A stretch of DNA of 64,000 nucleotides from Gracilaria vermiculophylla (taxonomy: Eukaryota; Rhodophyta; Florideophyceae; Gracilariales; Gracilariaceae). The stretch spans positions 1,112,207 to 1,176,206 of the forward strand of contig JAHNZQ020000092.1 in assembly GCA_019155205.2 (NCBI GenBank), in the 5' to 3' direction. This document shows, piece by piece, positions 11,395-23,800 of this stretch (the first letter of the stretch is position 1; each line of letters begins with the position of its first letter). A program made the translations under genes and the position numbers. The notes under the pieces are model-generated. The model was not told the origin of the DNA and did no database searches. It was given only the letters and a program-made list of their open reading frames with translations.

Positions 11395-11640
11395 GTTTTG
11401 AACGGTTTTGAACGATTTTGCACCAGTACAGTACAGCAACTCTCAGAAAGGTCTGGGTTTTTCTGATTTTGGCTAGTTTGAACGGTCTTGAACGATTTGC
11501 ACCAGTACAGTACAGCAAGTTTCAGGAATATCTGAATTTTTCTGATTTGTGCATCGCTCAGTTTTGAACGGTTTCGAACGATTTGCAGCAGAACAGTACG
11601 GCAACTCTCACCTATATATGACTTTTTCTGGTTTGGCAAC
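11395..11640 (+). repeat. Tandem repeat, about 80-bp units
   Basis: Three diverged units, each with TTTGAACGGTNTTGAACGAT, then CAGTACAGTACAGCAA, then a CTGATTT-rich tail. A further decayed unit seems to precede them at about 11330. The 227-codon minus-strand frame over this area is a by-product of the repeat and is not a gene. Confidence 0.7.
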
Positions 11641-12642
11641 AGTTCAGTGCAGAACCGATCACAACGATTTGCAACACGGCAATACAAGAGTTATTGGAAG
11701 GTTTCAATTTTTCTTTTTTCTCCTTTTTTAAAATGGCCAATGCTTCAACGTTGTTAATTCACCCAACTTTTACGCCGTTCTTCAGTGTACTGTTTTCCAG
11801 CGCTGGGTTGTAAGCATATGTACACTCGGCTGGGCTACGGTTGCAGTGGGCACAGCCCATAATGCAATGCATGACAGCAAAGCACGGTGAAGGCCTATGA
11901 TAGATTTCGAAAACGACGTTATTGATTTTCACTTGCGTATATGGCCCCCGTTCTGCTACTCATCAAATCTGGTGTACAATGTTGTCTTGTTTAGTGTTCT
12001 ACATTACTCTGTTTTTGTCTTTTCTTTTCTTTCACTATATTTTCTAACAGATACACCCCTACTGTATACGGTACGTTGTGTCATGTGTATATTCAGACGT
12101 ATTTCAAAACGTGCATGTTCACATCAATGTTAAGCACACGTAAAACGTGCTGATGCTGCATTTTGATATGCACAACTTCATCGTTTTCTTGCATTTCCAA
12201 CAATATCTTCTTTTTTTCGCGCCGGTTTCATAGTCTCTGTTTTGCAACAGCTGAAAAAGCGGTTCTAGAACCGCATGCGACTCAAGGCGAGTGTGTTGTA
12301 GTTCATTTCAATCCAGTCAGCTGCATGCGACAGAAATGTACGATGAGTCGATATTGAAAAAGAGAATGGGATACGTCTTTTGGCTCATTAGATGTGTACG
12401 TTTTGCTCAGTATTTATCTGTTTCTTGCATTTCGTGTTTGGGTGCAGCAAAGAGGAATTCTTTCTTATGCTCCGGATTTTTAGCAGTACTCTCATAAACA
12501 AGGAAGCAGCACTTGCATTAATTCAAAAACTACATATGCATACACCTTGCTTACAATTGCAACACTGAAAACAGCACTGGTCAAGCGAACACTAAACCTA
12601 TTTCGTGGCATTCTTATTGTATTCAAGCGTTTAATGCACGCG
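11641..12642. other. No recognisable gene
   Basis: AT-rich sequence with no open frame above about 80 codons and no motif I recognise. Confidence 0.4.
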
Positions 12643-12647
12643 GAATG

Positions 12648-13030
12648 TATGGAATGTACGGAGTACCTACCGACAGTCCATGCACTAGTGCAAGTGTCAG
12701 TCTCAATGAGAGCGTGCTGAGGTGCAGAACGCAGTTGTCAGCCGCAGAGCCCGTACGTAATCGTGCCAAGTAGTACGTGTTCATGCGCCGTACCCAAGCT
12801 GACAACACGCAATAGGTGTACGCAATAACTGACACGACCGCATTGGAATACAATAATTTGGACTACGGGAGAGGAGAAGCGCCGTCCGGCTGGGGTATAA
12901 AAGGGTCGAGCTAGCGTACGATAGAAGTAGTAGAGACAAGGAAAGGGGCGCTTAGACAGCAAACTCGCCGGGCTCGCGAGCGTAAACGAACAACACTTGT
13001 GTCAACGGACTTCCATTCGTAACTTTAATT
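12648..13030 (+). repeat. Copia LTR copy C
   Basis: 383 bp with no internal region attached. It is about 98-99% identical by eye to LTR copy A (five differences, all in the last third) and clearly less like copy B. The left flank GAATG (12643-12647) matches the right flank of copy B, and the right flank GGAGC (13031-13035) matches the left flank of copy A. It is therefore not an ordinary solo LTR. Confidence 0.9.
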
Positions 13031-13035
13031 GGAGC

Positions 13036-13657
13036 ACTTCTGATCAAGATGCTTTTCAAAAAATCTGTGGCAAAGGGAACGAACACAGTTTAAAGGCTGT
13101 AATGCGTTTCTTCTTCAGTATGGTCAACGTCTCTATGCTGTTTGCTCGAGTTCGTCGGACATTGCGGAGTCTTTCAATGTCATGTTGTGTGACGTCTATC
13201 CATTCAAACTGGCACCCTCCGTGTCCACGCCAAAAATTCCTTACATAGCGTTAAGGAGGGCTTTTCATTGAGAAACGATGTTATCGTTGTTAAACCTGAT
13301 CTTCATTTTTCCATTGACATCAGCTCTTGTAACGATCACGTCTACTGCACTCATTTTCAAATTTAACACCTGGGAGAACGACGCGCGTTTTTACATTGAG
13401 TATCATAGATCTAGGAGCATGAGTGGAGTCACTTTGTTCCGCAGCAAAAATACTTTACGATCGTGTCGGTGCTATTCGTTTTTCCGCCTTCATAATATGG
13501 GTTTCTTTTAAACCGTTAATTCGAACTGTTCATTGTTGAAATTTTATGTGATCACCATCGAACCACAAGCATCCTGTTAAAGTTTCTGAGTCATGCAGCA
13601 GATTCTACTGGCAAAATATGAACTTCAAGATATCTCTAAAAGATGCATATCGGGGAC
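13036..13657. other. No recognisable gene
   Basis: Short chance frames only. No motif seen. Confidence 0.4.
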
Positions 13658-13662
13658 CTTTT

Positions 13663-13971
13663 TGTTGATAGTTCAAATGGTGAACTGTGCGCCCTGTGTC
13701 ACAAGAGAGTATAGCGCAAATAGCTCAACTGTTTTCCAACAGGTTATGGGCCCAGCTAATCGCTAGGACCCTGGGTTCGGCTCCCAGAAGTGACCTGAGC
13801 CTGAGAAATTGTACAGGTGTACAGCTGTAGTGGAGATTGGCTACTGTAAGCTCGAGGTCTCGTTCTGTAAGGAAGTACAGGGCGAGGGGGCGTGTTGATA
13901 TTTCAAATGGTGAACTGCGCGCCCTGTGTCACAAGAGAGTATAGCGCAAATAGCTCATCTGTTTTCCAACA
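13663..13971 (+). mobile_element. TRIM/SMART-like miniature LTR retrotransposon, copy 2
   Basis: 309 bp, the inverse orientation of copy 1. The 79-bp terminal repeats are 13663-13741 and 13893-13971. The primer site GGTTATGGGCCCAGC (13742-13756) is an exact complement of the initiator tRNA-Met anticodon arm and follows the first repeat with no spacer. A polypurine-like tract GGCGAGGGGGCG (13881-13892) abuts the second. The 5-bp target duplication is CTTTT (13658-13662 and 13972-13976). Both ends are canonical TG...CA. Confidence 0.93.
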
Positions 13972-13976
13972 CTTTT

Positions 13977-15129
13977 GGCCCATTTGTTTAGAATCCATGA
14001 CCCAGGATTAGTTCCTATATCAAATCTTCCCGGAAGTGTGCAACCATGTCATCGACGGTGAGGATTTTTCACTTAGAGTCAACAAAATTGGATCCTGTGT
14101 CATAATTCTCATGTCAAACGTACAATTCTTGATTTTAACCTCCTTCTAGAAGAGATTATCACATTCTTCATATTCTAAAGTGATGAATGGCTCTTCTATT
14201 AGTCGAAAAATCTAGTAATCTAATTGATCCCGAAAAAGGATTTTAACTGAGATTCAATGGCAGTAAAGTACTACACAAAGTGTGCTGTTATATACACAGG
14301 CCCCACGAACAGGGTAGAGTTTTGAAAGGATATCATAAAGATCTCTCTCTTTCTCCCAGTTGTATTGCTTGGGATCGTAGCAAAAGAACATCCTCTTTCA
14401 AACGGTTGCCACCAGGAAGAGCAAAAAGTACGTACCCGCTATTACAGACCAGTCCTGCAAACTGGTATAAACAATGAATAGTACCAGAACAAATAAGTCG
14501 GTCGAGCTCTTCTAATAGTACACGGTTGTGGAGCTACTTGGACTTTCACTCATATTAACTTAGGGCAATGTGATATGGGTTGATCTGCAGGTGCAATACA
14601 GATTCAGGACCAGTCGCCGCTGCGCTTCGGAATTCCCTTCCGCACGGTCGTTTACTCTGGGGTTGCTTGTCGCCCCATTTTATCTTCCAGTTTGGAGCCC
14701 GTTCGCTTTGGGATCAATTGGAATGCGTTCTGCTCGTCGGATCTTTCGCAGTCATTGTGCGCAGTGTAGCTGACACTTGCATTTGGTATCGCTAGAGTTC
14801 TCTCTATCTTTTTGCACCAAAAATGTAGACCGGGAATCGCTTTTCCCTTGTTTAAATTTCTGCTTCATTCATTGGCTTCCCACAATGGTAAAGATGTAGA
14901 ACGTAGTACACCAGTGGTTGAGATCTGTATGGCCCCTACCGCAATTACGAAGTCAAATATGAGAATATAGAGGCTACGAGATAATCATGCACAGCCGAGC
15001 GTAAGTGGACGCCATTAAGAAATACAAGAACTTATAAATTAGGGGACGCCAAGAAGTGAAGACAAGCTTGATAATTAAGCGGTCGTAGTCATATATCTCC
15101 CCTCTTACCCAAAGTTTTTCTGAGAGCTT
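13977..15129. other. No recognisable gene
   Basis: Mostly AT-rich, with a short GC-richer patch at 14590-14770 that has overlapping open frames on the + strand but no recognised domain. Probably repeat debris. Confidence 0.35.
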
Positions 15130-16690
15130 TTTTCACAGCTAGCTCTTCAAAGTCGATGCAAAGTCTTTCTGAAAAATGAGTGAGTTGAAAGGAAGCAGTT
15201 GTGCGACTGTCTTTATTCATCATAGGATCGGCCAAATTAACTCGCCCGGGAACCCAAGACATATCATCAATGGCACCTGTCTGGAATTCAATGCGAATTT
15301 ATCCGACATCTCCAATATTGGACTTATCAATACATACTTCTTCTGGCTTAATATGGATATAAATTAATCCTTGGAATCAGCAAGCATATGAATCTTGATT
15401 TCCACATCAGGAAGCCCAGAGTAGGCCATTGAGACAGTCTTGTCTTCCTCAAACCCTTCAGTAGCTGCAAATATTTCGGTTGCTTGTATAATTTTCACAG
15501 TACGCTTGGTCTTGTGAGTGAGACATCTAAGATAAAACGTTATAGCTTGCGTTTTTTTTTTTGATTTTCCAACTAATAGGCAGGTGAGAATCCCAAGTTG
15601 TACAAATACATAAAAAAGTGGTGCATCAGCAAAAGCCAAAATGCTGACTTGGTTACCTTCTTTATCTGATAATTCTGGATATGCAATACAGGTTCCAATC
15701 TTTTTCCACTTGCGAACAATGTTGAACTGTTCAACTAGGTGGAATACTTTTAGCTGTGGTGCCTTTTGTCAGAAATAGCAGGCATGAGATGAGGAAAACA
15801 GAGATGCTGCCGTTCTTATCCATTCCAGCGAACTGTTTGTGAAGGCAAACAGTGATTTCTCAATCTCGGTGAGAGGCTGGTCATATTAGTTTCGACGCAT
15901 GTAGAATAAGGGATTTCCAACAACAGCCTTCATTTTGATATCTGCATCCGTCTCAATCGTGTGATCAGTATTTCGAATGGTATTAAAAACCAATGAACCG
16001 TATTTTAGCAGGTCCATGTTTGACATTTCAAAACTTTAATTTCTTCAAGTTCTTCTAGGAATAGCTCCGCCTGCTATCTCCACCGACGATTTTGAGGTCA
16101 TCCACAACCTTGGCCACAAGAAGAACTAGCCTCTCACCTTCTTTCCTCAAGAATAGTTGCGGTATGAGCGAAGATTGCTGCAGTAAGATTTCCAGCATTA
16201 TATTGCCAGACTGATTTGGTCATTTTGCGTTGGCGTTGATGATACCATATGCAGCCGTCAACAACAACCATAGATGTGTAGAATTCGTGGATCGTTTTTG
16301 GAAGGTGGAACGTATACGACTCTTTGGGCGTGACCTGTCTGAAAGAAAGATGCTTTGATATATGAATTGTGTAATTCCCATTTTTACACAGATGCAATCG
16401 ATATGAGAATTTGAAGTCCCGTGTGTGGACACGTCGCACAATCTTTGCTTAAATCATATTTAAATTTATCTTCATTCTCGTGTGGAGCAATGCGGTCTTT
16501 AAGCTTAAGGGAGCCATCTTCACTCTGTTTTACTTTGTACAGTGTGTGGCTACTGATAATGTTGGAGCCGGCATGAATTATTTCATGTGGTACTGCACGT
16601 ATGGTCCTCAAAAATGATTCTCCATCCAATTTATAAGCTTTTGCTACTTCACATTGGCGAAACCCTTGTGCATGGTGTTCTGGAAAAGGT
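15130..16690 (-). pseudogene. Decayed copia pol fragment (RT and RNase H)
   Basis: Translated on the minus strand, 16690-16390 gives a copia reverse-transcriptase N-terminal block that aligns with the element at 6020-6300 (shared SSHTLYKVKQ-like and ATCP-GLQIL-like stretches). Around 16290-16200 the LLLTAAYG block is recognisable. Pieces at 15640-15364 and 15350-15150 match the RNase H block (DSKD) and its tail (VPGR-NLADP). Frames change repeatedly and there are several stops. It is a related but distinct family from the 2699-7987 element, with roughly half of the residues shared in the readable parts. Confidence 0.75.
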
Positions 16691-16811
16691 TTCTTACCAC
16701 ATTAGTTCATCATGGAGAATAAAACTTCAATTTTTTTCGCTAAAGAGCTCTAAACTTTCTGGAAAGGCGCTTGAGCTAGCCACAAACGTAGTGGCAAATT
16801 TCCATCTTTCA

Positions 16812-17806
16812 TTCGAGAGTTAAAAACACTTCAATCACCTGTAAGGAATACAGCCAGAGATACAAGGGTATTGCTTCGAGGATGTTCAACGCTAGACGTG
16901 TCGTATCGCGCAGTGTAGGGAGCTTGCCAGTCGTCAAGGAGCCAAGCGCAGACCGCGGAAGCACGTCGGCGTGTACAAGATTGGGGTCAGCTAAGGGGTG
17001 AAGGATAGCGCGCACTCTTATGAAGGCGAGCGGGGAACATCCTAAAAAGGCAAAAAATTTTTACTTTTCACGACCAAGTGTGCAAACAGATTTCTTAAAG
17101 GTGGCGGAGGGGTCGAAAGAGATTGTGCGGCTCACCGATTCTGCGTCAACTATGCAGACGGCTTCTCTTCTTTTCCAGAAGGCGACCTCCGTGGGACAGA
17201 GGCTTGACGGTAAGGAGCCATGTGGAGCCTTTACGCGTGACGCTGAGAGGTTTCCTGGTAAGAGGTGAGCTGAGTTCCAGTAGGGGACGACTGCTGCGGT
17301 TGGGCATGGGGATGCGCCTTCATTCCCAGAGATGCAACTGGTTCGGATGCCTGACCCCACGCTGACGGCGCAAGAGCCAGTGGAACAGGTTGAACTCCAC
17401 CTGGAGCGCGGTAACGTAGTTTCCGTTATGGGAGCGGATATCGTGATACAGGGGTCGATAACTTCAGGTCTTAGTTGGTGTGTCCTTCACGTCCTGGAAG
17501 ATCTTCTCCCACTGCCGCAGAATGGCGGCTCTCATTGCTGGGGTGAGAGTAGTACAGTGCACTGCATCTCGAGACAAGCAAATCCAGCAAGGCAGTGGGT
17601 AGCCCCGTTGGTTCGCGAAGGAGACGCTCCTGGAAGATGCTGCAGAGGCGTACGAGGTAGAAGACGAGGGTGTCCTCGTTCTAGACGGTGCTACCCGAGA
17701 TGAGGCGTATGTGAGAGCAAGGGCCTCTTGCTCTCCCTCGTTCGTGAGCTGGTCGACCTCCCCTGAGGTACTGGAATACAACGGCACGGCGGATGCCCGA
17801 CGGGTG
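16812..17806 (-). pseudogene. Chromovirus gag/protease fragment
   Basis: This block matches the minus-strand chromovirus at about 32820-33806, covering the linker after gag and the start of the protease (PNLVHAD-LPRSALGSL-like residues, with the protease active-site region lost to deletion). Both ends are abrupt: the left meets the copia fragment and the right stops near 17806. It is truncated and frame-broken, so it is dead. Confidence 0.75.
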
Positions 17807-19110
17807 CGCGTGCCCTCCCGTTGCCCTCTTTCTAGTCCTCTCCCCCCACGTCTTTACATTTGCAGCATCCAATAAGCTGTCAATCAGCAAGTGCTGCTCT
17901 TCTATCTTCCCCCTCAACCGCTCCGCCTCCTTCTCAGTCAACTTCAAACTCACCTTCACACTATAGTAGTCGTCTTTCTCTTTTTCGAGCTCTTTTTTCA
18001 GCACATCTATTTTCTCCAGCAGCAGAGAACGTGGTTAGAGTTCGCTGGTTTTCATGTCTCACCTCACTTCCGGAATTTGAGCGTGAAATCTCCGCGTGCC
18101 TTTCCGTTTGCTCCTCACCCACTTGACCTTCCCCTCCTTCAACCCTTCCAAGTTGGGGCGATGAACCACTTCTTCTCACAAGCATCCCGGTCAGCGTTTG
18201 TGGTGAGCTAGCGAGTTGACGGCCATCAAGTTCCCATTAGATAAGTTGCGGTGGTGCACGTGGTGACGTGCCCATCATGGTACCCTCATTTTCATGCTGC
18301 CGGCATTTTAATAGCTGTCGGGGGTGTCTTTGTGATGGCTGCTGTAATGGCTGCTATGAAAAAAGCGGTGATGAACCCTGTATCAGACGTTGTGACGAAC
18401 GCAGTGTGTGACAGGCTGGCGGACGCCGTCATGGGCGCGGTGGCGGACGTATTGACAAAAGGGGCACCGGCAGAGCTGGCGGAGGCAGTGGTGGCGACTA
18501 TTGCGATGGCGAATACGGCGGCGATGATGGTTTTGTTTGACGTTCATCACCTTCTGGCACTGACGTGAACTACCTGATCGCTCACTTTTGCCGCTACCAT
18601 TGCCTTAATTTCCAATCTCATACGGTGTTCATCGTACAAGAATGTCTGCGCCTTATCGTTTTCCGCCACCTGCCATCCTTCTGTAACTCTTCTATGATAT
18701 CTATAAGGGCTCTGATGTATCCACCATTTCCACCTTCCCATACTCCTATGTTCTGCCAAGCCACTTCTCATCAGAGTACTCTTTTGCGCCTCTGCAGCAC
18801 AAACTGCAGCCGTGAACTCTTTGCCAGGCTCAACTCCGGTCGGCACAATGAGTACTTCACTTTGTGCTCGCTCTGACGTGACAACGTAAATTGTTGGTGC
18901 CCACCACCCTTCTCTTTCCCGCTCCCCTTCCACGTAGACAGTTTTTTTGGGATCTCGAGGAATACGCAATGCTTCCTGTTCTTTTGCATCCGACGGGGTG
19001 CGACGTGAGGCTTTCCAATTGATGGAAACACCCTTAGTCAAGTCATTACTTCTGTTCGCTCTCTTCGGAGCCATTCGTTTCGCACTCGGGGCGTGGGGCC
19101 AGCGATTCAA
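17807..19110 (-). pseudogene. Broken reading frame with Pro-rich middle and coiled coil, unidentified
   Basis: On the minus strand an open frame of 187 codons (19110-18547) contains a basic start, an ERERE stretch and a Trp-rich patch (WKWWIHQ). Its continuation in shifted frames is Pro/Ser-rich (18540-18250), then basic, and ends with a Lys/Glu-rich segment of heptad character at 18020-17840 (KKELEKEKDD... KEAERLRGKIEEQ). I do not recognise a family. The order resembles a gag or ORF1 protein of a mobile element, but it could be a decayed host gene. The end abuts the gypsy fragment. Confidence 0.35.
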
Positions 19111-19316
19111 TCATCCAAAATTCTTTGAGCGTGACTATGCAACGGGCACATACTTAATCTGATGGTAGTGGCGTTGGTGAGAGTGAAAGTAAAACTGCGA
19201 TCATTTATCACTCACCTAGACATTATAATAGAAGTTCAGATTGTGAACACTGACCTGCAATGGAGGAGATTTAATTTTTTAAAATTCTTTGCGCATGCGC
19301 CTGCAAGTAGCGCATA

Positions 19317-20866
19317 CAGTGCGCAAAATCTCTATACGACACCCCCCCCCGATTTAAAAGCAACGGCGATATGTAATGCCTCACGAGGTGTAAACGTTTA
19401 ATAATCTACTCGTTTCATAGAACAGTACAGAAATAGATAGAGAAGCAATAAAACAAATTGTTACAAAACGTTTCATTTCAAAACTGCTACCAAAAAACCG
19501 CGCAACCCCTCTACGACACAATAAAATATATATCTTGCATATTGCCACTAGTAGCATAGTCTTCCTACACATTCCTTTACTTTCTAAATAACTCCTTCTT
19601 TCCAAACATCTACACTTCCTTTACAAAAAACATGCCACGCGGCACATATTTATCGGAGAGAAAAAGCGCCAAAGTGAAGCATTCTTGAAAACAAGATTGT
19701 TCATTTCCACAAATTCCATGAGGTTATGCGTAGCTGAGATGTGGTGAAGCGTTACTTGGACGATACCAAAGAATGCGGGACCAAAAACCGACGAACAAGA
19801 AAGGAAAAACAACCCCAGCAGCCCAACGACGGTTGGTACGAGAAGCTTCAAAAGTGGAATAAACTGCGTCTCAGCTAAAAGTGGCACTCCGACTGCCTCT
19901 CTCAAAACGTAGATTCCAGAAGATTCTCTCTGCGGAGAAACACCTTAAATTTAGAAAGGTAAAACAGGCTCCCACACTAACAGGCATTCACAAAACAAAC
20001 CGCGTAAATGGGGCTCATTAAAGGCATGCATAGTCTCTTGAAGAATAGGTCCGTGTTGTGTTTTCCGACGAAAAGAAATTTAATTTGGATAGGCCTGATG
20101 GGTTCGCTTACTACTGGCATGATATGAGGAAAGCAGAAAGGGTGATGTCTAAGAGACAGAAAAGTGGTGGTGCGGTGATGGTTTGGGGAGCTTTCTCTGA
20201 AAATTTTGTCATCATATAAGCTGTGTTGGTGGACAACCAGGACTCTAAGAGGTATGTGGAAATATTGGAGAAGTATTGGCCACCTTATTCGCAAACTGTT
20301 TGCAGTGTTGGATGGATTTTCCAGCAGGGCCACGCAGCAATTCATACTTCTAAGTTTACTAAGTACTGGCTTAAGACTAAGAATTTGGATGTTATGAAGT
20401 GGGCAGCACGTAGTCCTGATCTCAGTCAGATTGAGGATCTTCGGGGAATTCTGGAAAGACGCATGTATGCCAATGCAAAATAGTTTGATACTGTTGTTGA
20501 ACTTATAGAATGCATTTTGTCAGAATGGGACAAAATTGATCGCCTCGAGTGCTACACTCTTGTCAAAAGCATGACAAAGCGTTGCGCTACTGTCTTAAAG
20601 AGACAGGGAATAAAAACAGACTATTATATTTGTTCTTTGATGTTGGAAACGTGGCTACGTGTAAACCTGCTGTATAGCAATTGCGCTGTCACAAGTGGCC
20701 TTTTTAATGTAAAGTAAGTTTGTGTGTTGCCTGTTTTATTTCAAAGTGTGTTTATCTATTTGATTCTCACTGTAGAGCAACTGGAAGAAGGTTAAAGCTT
20801 CTAATGCTTACAGAAGACTCAATATTGTCGTTTTGGGTGGGTGTCGTATAGAGATTTCGCGCACAG
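19317..20866 (+). mobile_element. Tc1-like DNA transposon, inactive
   Basis: Terminal inverted repeats of about 28 bp: left end CAGTGCGCAAAATCTCTATA at 19317 and its reverse complement, with one or two changes, ending near 20866. They enclose a degraded Tc1 transposase on the + strand. A TA precedes the left end; the right target base pair is not clear. About 1.55 kb, a normal Tc1 length. Confidence 0.8.
19625..20640 (+). pseudogene. Tc1-like transposase, broken
   Basis: Translated pieces in all three + frames follow the Tc1 order. Near 19740-19860 the helix-turn-helix tail (VVKRYLDD) and the basic linker appear. Near 19960 there is a TGIHKTNRV-like stretch, near 20060 the catalytic [10 protein letters not shown], near 20175 the MVWGAFS block, at about 20320 the QQGHAAIHT block in which the usual Asp-Asn pair is replaced (Gly-His), and at about 20410 the SPDLSQIEDLRGILE block with the final acidic residue. 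Several stops and frameshifts plus the lost second catalytic Asp make it inactive. Confidence 0.85.
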
Positions 20867-23800
20867 ACAATCAATTTTTTTTAAAATTATTGTTTTTAAA
20901 GCTAGCTCTTTAGCAGCCATAACTAGCATTCCGGGAATAAAGACGAGATGGCATACAGGATAAATGCAGCAGAAGCGACTTGGATGAAAAGAACATGTTG
21001 GAGTAGATCTAAGATCAGTAAAGTACCAGTCGGAGCCAAAGCCGAGATAAGATAAACAAGTGGGTATGTGCAAAACAGGCGCGGACAAGGACAATCCACG
21101 AGAGCTGAAATGAGCACGTGGCAAAGCAATGACTCCGGATGGGAGAGCTCTGACACCCGCCTCAAAAAGGAGACTCACTGGGCTTTAGCGTACCACCACC
21201 AACTAGTGCTCTTTACGCTTTGGTGCTCGTTACGCTTCGGTACTCGTTACGCTTCGATACTCCTTACGCCTTGGGTGGATTCGTCCAATATGATAGAGGT
21301 TTGTAGAACGTTAAGCAAATAACCTATTGGTTGCCCATATCTTGTGACTTTATTGTCATCAATTTTTGTTAGAAATGGTAGTCTGAATAACAATTTTGGA
21401 CTTTTATTGATTTCAGAACGGTACATACGGTAACGTCTCGAGTGTTCTCACAGCTGTAATGTATCCTCTTAATGCATGTGTCGAGAGCTGAGTGCTTGGT
21501 GCCGTACTTTGAAAGGTGCGTGAGTACCTTATTTTCTACAGCATGAGACTAAGCACCTTATGGCTAAACTACTTACCCTTGTGGGTTTTACAGTCAACTA
21601 GCAGCCTTTGCAGCTCTATCACAGATCTCCGTGTTCTTTAGGTGTCCTATTCAAAGTACTAATCGGCTACTGCTAGCCCATTTGTCGTCCTGTACCTACA
21701 GCCGTTCCAGTGCTGCATTCACCTTGTTCCGTACCGATTGGTGTTCTCTTTCTAGGTCGAACCACTTCTAACCTCCCTAGAACAGCCTGCGTATCTCAAA
21801 ACTACAGACTGGTCTCGCGTGCGCCACTCACTGTACCACAATAGAGTATATATGTGTGGCTCGATCTAAAAAGAGAACCCAGCTTATACCAAAGATGGAA
21901 AGGGCAGCGCCAGAATGGCTGTAGCATCAAGATATCCAAGAGTGTAACGACAAGCGAACAATGACACTAATTTGGAACCTGAAGGGAAAAGAGACCTATG
22001 GCTGATCTAACGCACCTGCAAATGGACTGTAGAAACTGCATGGGTCAAAACACTACCTCAAAAAGTGTCGGATGTTACTCAGTAGAAAGAAAAGGGGTCG
22101 CATAGGTCTTCAAGTAGAGTACAGAGCTCTAGTATAGCTCCTGTTCATTCATGGGGCTGTAATACCGCTTTGGTGACACCCGTCACGCGGCATATTGTAG
22201 CGTGATTGCAGAAAAAACACTATCTTCGGTACTTAGACTGTCTTTACGAGCTAGACATAGCGCGTCAATGGTCTTGGCAAATGCAAATCACCAGAAACGT
22301 CGCTCGATGTAAATCAGAGAGAGAATGTCATCGGAATCGTTCGGAAATTTCCGACCTGTATTTCATAGACCAACTGTGAAACCGCGCTCAGGAGACGCAC
22401 TGTGCCGGGCGTAATTACGGTGCACATGACAACACGGATGCAGAACTGGTATATAAAGGAAGAATGGTAGAGAACGACAGCGTGCCCAGACAATGATGAA
22501 ACCGGTGGTAGAACGCTATCGCGAGGGGAGAAGAAAGTGTGTTATGCATGGTGAATGAGCGTGCGAGAAAGCAGCAGCTCACAGGCAGTATGGTTAAAGG
22601 AAAAGGCGAATAAGACACACCCAGTTGGAAAACAACCTGCAACGCTCCGAACTGCTAGGTGAAGAGAAGCACGGAAGATTACCAGTCAGCCCTAGCTGTC
22701 GACGCTTCGCAAAGAGCTGGTCGTGCACCTAGACGTGAAGATCATAGTCGGGGACTTATTTAGGTTTACCTGACAAAAATGGCTGAGTGCAAACGCATAC
22801 GTAGTACAAGTTGCAGCCGCCTCTTTAGTACATAGCGTAACTATGATATAGATGTAACTACACAAATTAAGTAGATACTTGAATATTTTCGTATTTTTTT
22901 CGACAATCCGTCATAGGTGCACCATTATCGGCACATCCTAACTTTTGCATTTCTGTACTGCATACCGTTCACATTAAAAGATTTAGTGAAATTTCAAATT
23001 CAGAATGTAGCCTCGGAGCGAGGGCCCCATCAATAATATGATGAGATTGCAGAGGTAGGATATGGATAATTATCTATATTTTTTCGACGCCGTGCCTGCG
23101 TGTGACGCGCGCTAGACGTATTTCACGTTTCGAAACCGTCATAATGGTACTCTCCCGAAATGGGTTGACTACGGCTGATATTGTAGAGATCGTACTGTAA
23201 GCAGCGCCCGATCGCACTGGGGCGCAGTTACAGTATTTTGGCGATATCTCGCAGTCAATAGGTCTTCTACATTAAAGCTAAACGAGTTTCTTCCTGAGAA
23301 TTTTCGCCGTATGGAGCGTCATCCGTTTCGTGGAGATAATCTGCATAGCGCGGAATACTTAGTCGTCTCTATTCATCAAGTAGAGGATCCATTCTTTGGT
23401 TTCGATATGATGTGATAAAGTATTCTGCTTTATTTTTGTTCCTGTTTTCAGCTCAGTTTTAGGTCCTTGCTCGCTGCTACCGCCTTTTTCCTATCTTACA
23501 CGGTGTTTTGATCTCCCTTACTCTGCCTGCTACTTTCATTTGTTTTCCTCTTTATCAAAAGTTTCCCTATTCGGATCTTTCAATCTCTACTTCGATACAT
23601 TCCTCATCCTTCTGGGTATATTCAATCGCACCAGACAGGGTATGACTGCGTACTCGGCGTCAAAAGGGCTAATACGCTGAGACTACATCCGCGAGAGAGT
23701 GAGGTCCAAAACGCCTTGAGAGACTCCCTGTCCAGGGTTTTGCTCTATATTTTTCAGTGTGAATCCACCCATAAATGAAACAGGGCCGTGAAGTTTATGC

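Noticed and set aside
11004..11687. A 227-codon minus-strand frame.
   Set aside because: It overlaps the tandem repeats and part of a TRIM LTR and simply translates the repeat units.
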